Positions 63,548-64,000 of a stretch of 64,000 bases of DNA are shown piece after piece; positions within the stretch are counted from its first letter, which is position 1; every line of letters begins with the position of its first letter. The position numbers were made by a program, and so were the translations under genes. This DNA is from Bretschneidera sinensis (Eukaryota; Streptophyta; Magnoliopsida; Brassicales; Akaniaceae). The stretch covers positions 104,484,900-104,548,899 of the forward strand of contig CM043700.1 in the NCBI GenBank assembly GCA_023935145.1, written 5' to 3'. Under the pieces are notes generated by a model, which was not told the DNA's origin, made no database searches, and saw only the letters and a program-made list of their open reading frames with translations.

Positions 63548-64000
63548 GAGGACGTGAGAAGTTCAAAAAAGAAGATCAAGAGGTGCAACTTCACACAACA
63601 CCATTCAAGGAGATTTTTGAAAGTCAACCAATCCAACCACAGGATCCGGTACTAAGAGTTTCATTCCCTCAACGACTCAAAAAGAATAAACTTGATAAGC
63701 AATTTTCTAAATTTCTAGATGTGCTTTAAAAATTGCATATTAACATTCCTTTTGCAGATGCCTTCGAACAAATGTCAAGCTATGTGAAATTTTTTAAGGA
63801 TATCTTATCAAATAAGAGGAAATTGGAACAGCATAAAACAGTAGCCCTTATTGAAGAGTGCAGTGCAATTCTACAAAAGAAATTGCCTCAAAAGCTTAAG
63901 GATCCAGGGAGCTTCACTACCCTATGTTCAATTGGAAATTCTGTGTTTGAAAGAGCTTTGTGTGATTTAGGTGCAAGTATTAATCTAATACCTTTGTCTA
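63548..64000 (+). pseudogene. ATH-5 gag-pol linker and protease start
   Basis: Resumes ATH-5 with EKFKKEDQEVQLHTTPFKEI and VSFPQRLKKNKLDKQFSKFL, a stop at 63727, then KLHINIPFADAFEQMSSYVK, ECSAILQKKLPQKLKDPGSF and the protease site CDLGASINLIPLS at the window edge. It parallels ATH-1 1-600 on the other strand. Confidence 0.88.

Larger units (their letters stand above)
50306..64000 (+). mobile_element. ATH-5: Athila-type element interrupted by ATH-6
   Basis: 5' LTR 50306-51866, primer site, gag to 52623, then ATH-6 (52624-63547), then linker and protease region from 63548 to the window end. Same family as ATH-1. By comparison with ATH-1, about 745 bp of gag (equivalent to ATH-1 1327 to 583) are missing across the ATH-6 insertion. 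Confidence 0.9.

Overview
This window looks like plant nuclear DNA, from a flowering plant; I cannot name the species. It is almost entirely nested LTR retrotransposons. I found no host gene, tRNA, rRNA or other RNA gene. The lineages are Ty3/gypsy Athila (six copies, at least four families), Ty3/gypsy Tat (one), Ty1/copia SIRE (one) and a second Ty1/copia (one). This is typical of pericentromeric or other gene-poor heterochromatin. Nearly every reading frame is broken by stops or frameshifts, so most coding entries are pseudogenes. The element names below are mine.

Layout. 1-3613: ATH-1, an Athila element on the minus strand, running off the left edge. 3614-49620: TAT-1, an old plus-strand Tat element split by three insertions. 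Its gag, protease, RT, two RNase H domains and integrase occupy 3614-9546. An antisense extra gene lies in 21646-24120. A 48-bp tandem array and the 3' LTR lie in 39431-40993 and 48703-49620. Inserted into TAT-1 are ATH-2 (9547-21645, minus, TSD AGTCC), SIRE-1 (24121-39430, minus) and ATH-4 (40994-48701, plus, CCGAG on both sides). ATH-2 itself holds ATH-3 (13744-19247, plus, TSD AACTC). SIRE-1 holds COP-1 (32041-37317, minus, TSD GTTAT). 49621-50305 is unassigned. 50306-64000 is ATH-5 (same family as ATH-1, plus strand). It is interrupted by ATH-6 (52624-63547, minus), the most complete Athila copy, and a deletion removed the right junction of that insertion.

Order by nesting: TAT-1 is oldest in its block, then ATH-1, ATH-2, SIRE-1 and ATH-4, then ATH-3 inside ATH-2 and COP-1 inside SIRE-1. 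ATH-6 is younger than ATH-5. ATH-2, ATH-3, ATH-4 and COP-1 keep both LTRs, PBS and polypurine end but have lost large parts of gag or pol, so they look like non-autonomous derivatives that would need proteins from relatives such as ATH-6 or an intact copia element.

Most interesting signals: (1) a hairpin plus G-tract module present twice in each Athila element whose 3' part is visible, once next to the 3' LTR and once 1.0-1.4 kb upstream, with compensatory changes in the upstream stem; (2) the 48-bp array in TAT-1, where every unit contains a 10-bp inverted repeat; (3) family-specific palindromic or GC-rich words upstream of the LTR TATA box, repeated in three families in front of a 3' ORF as a promoter-like block; (4) an antisense gene in TAT-1 with a TATA box and two candidate introns; (5) an open frame in ATH-4 that joins the post-protease region directly to the integrase tail.
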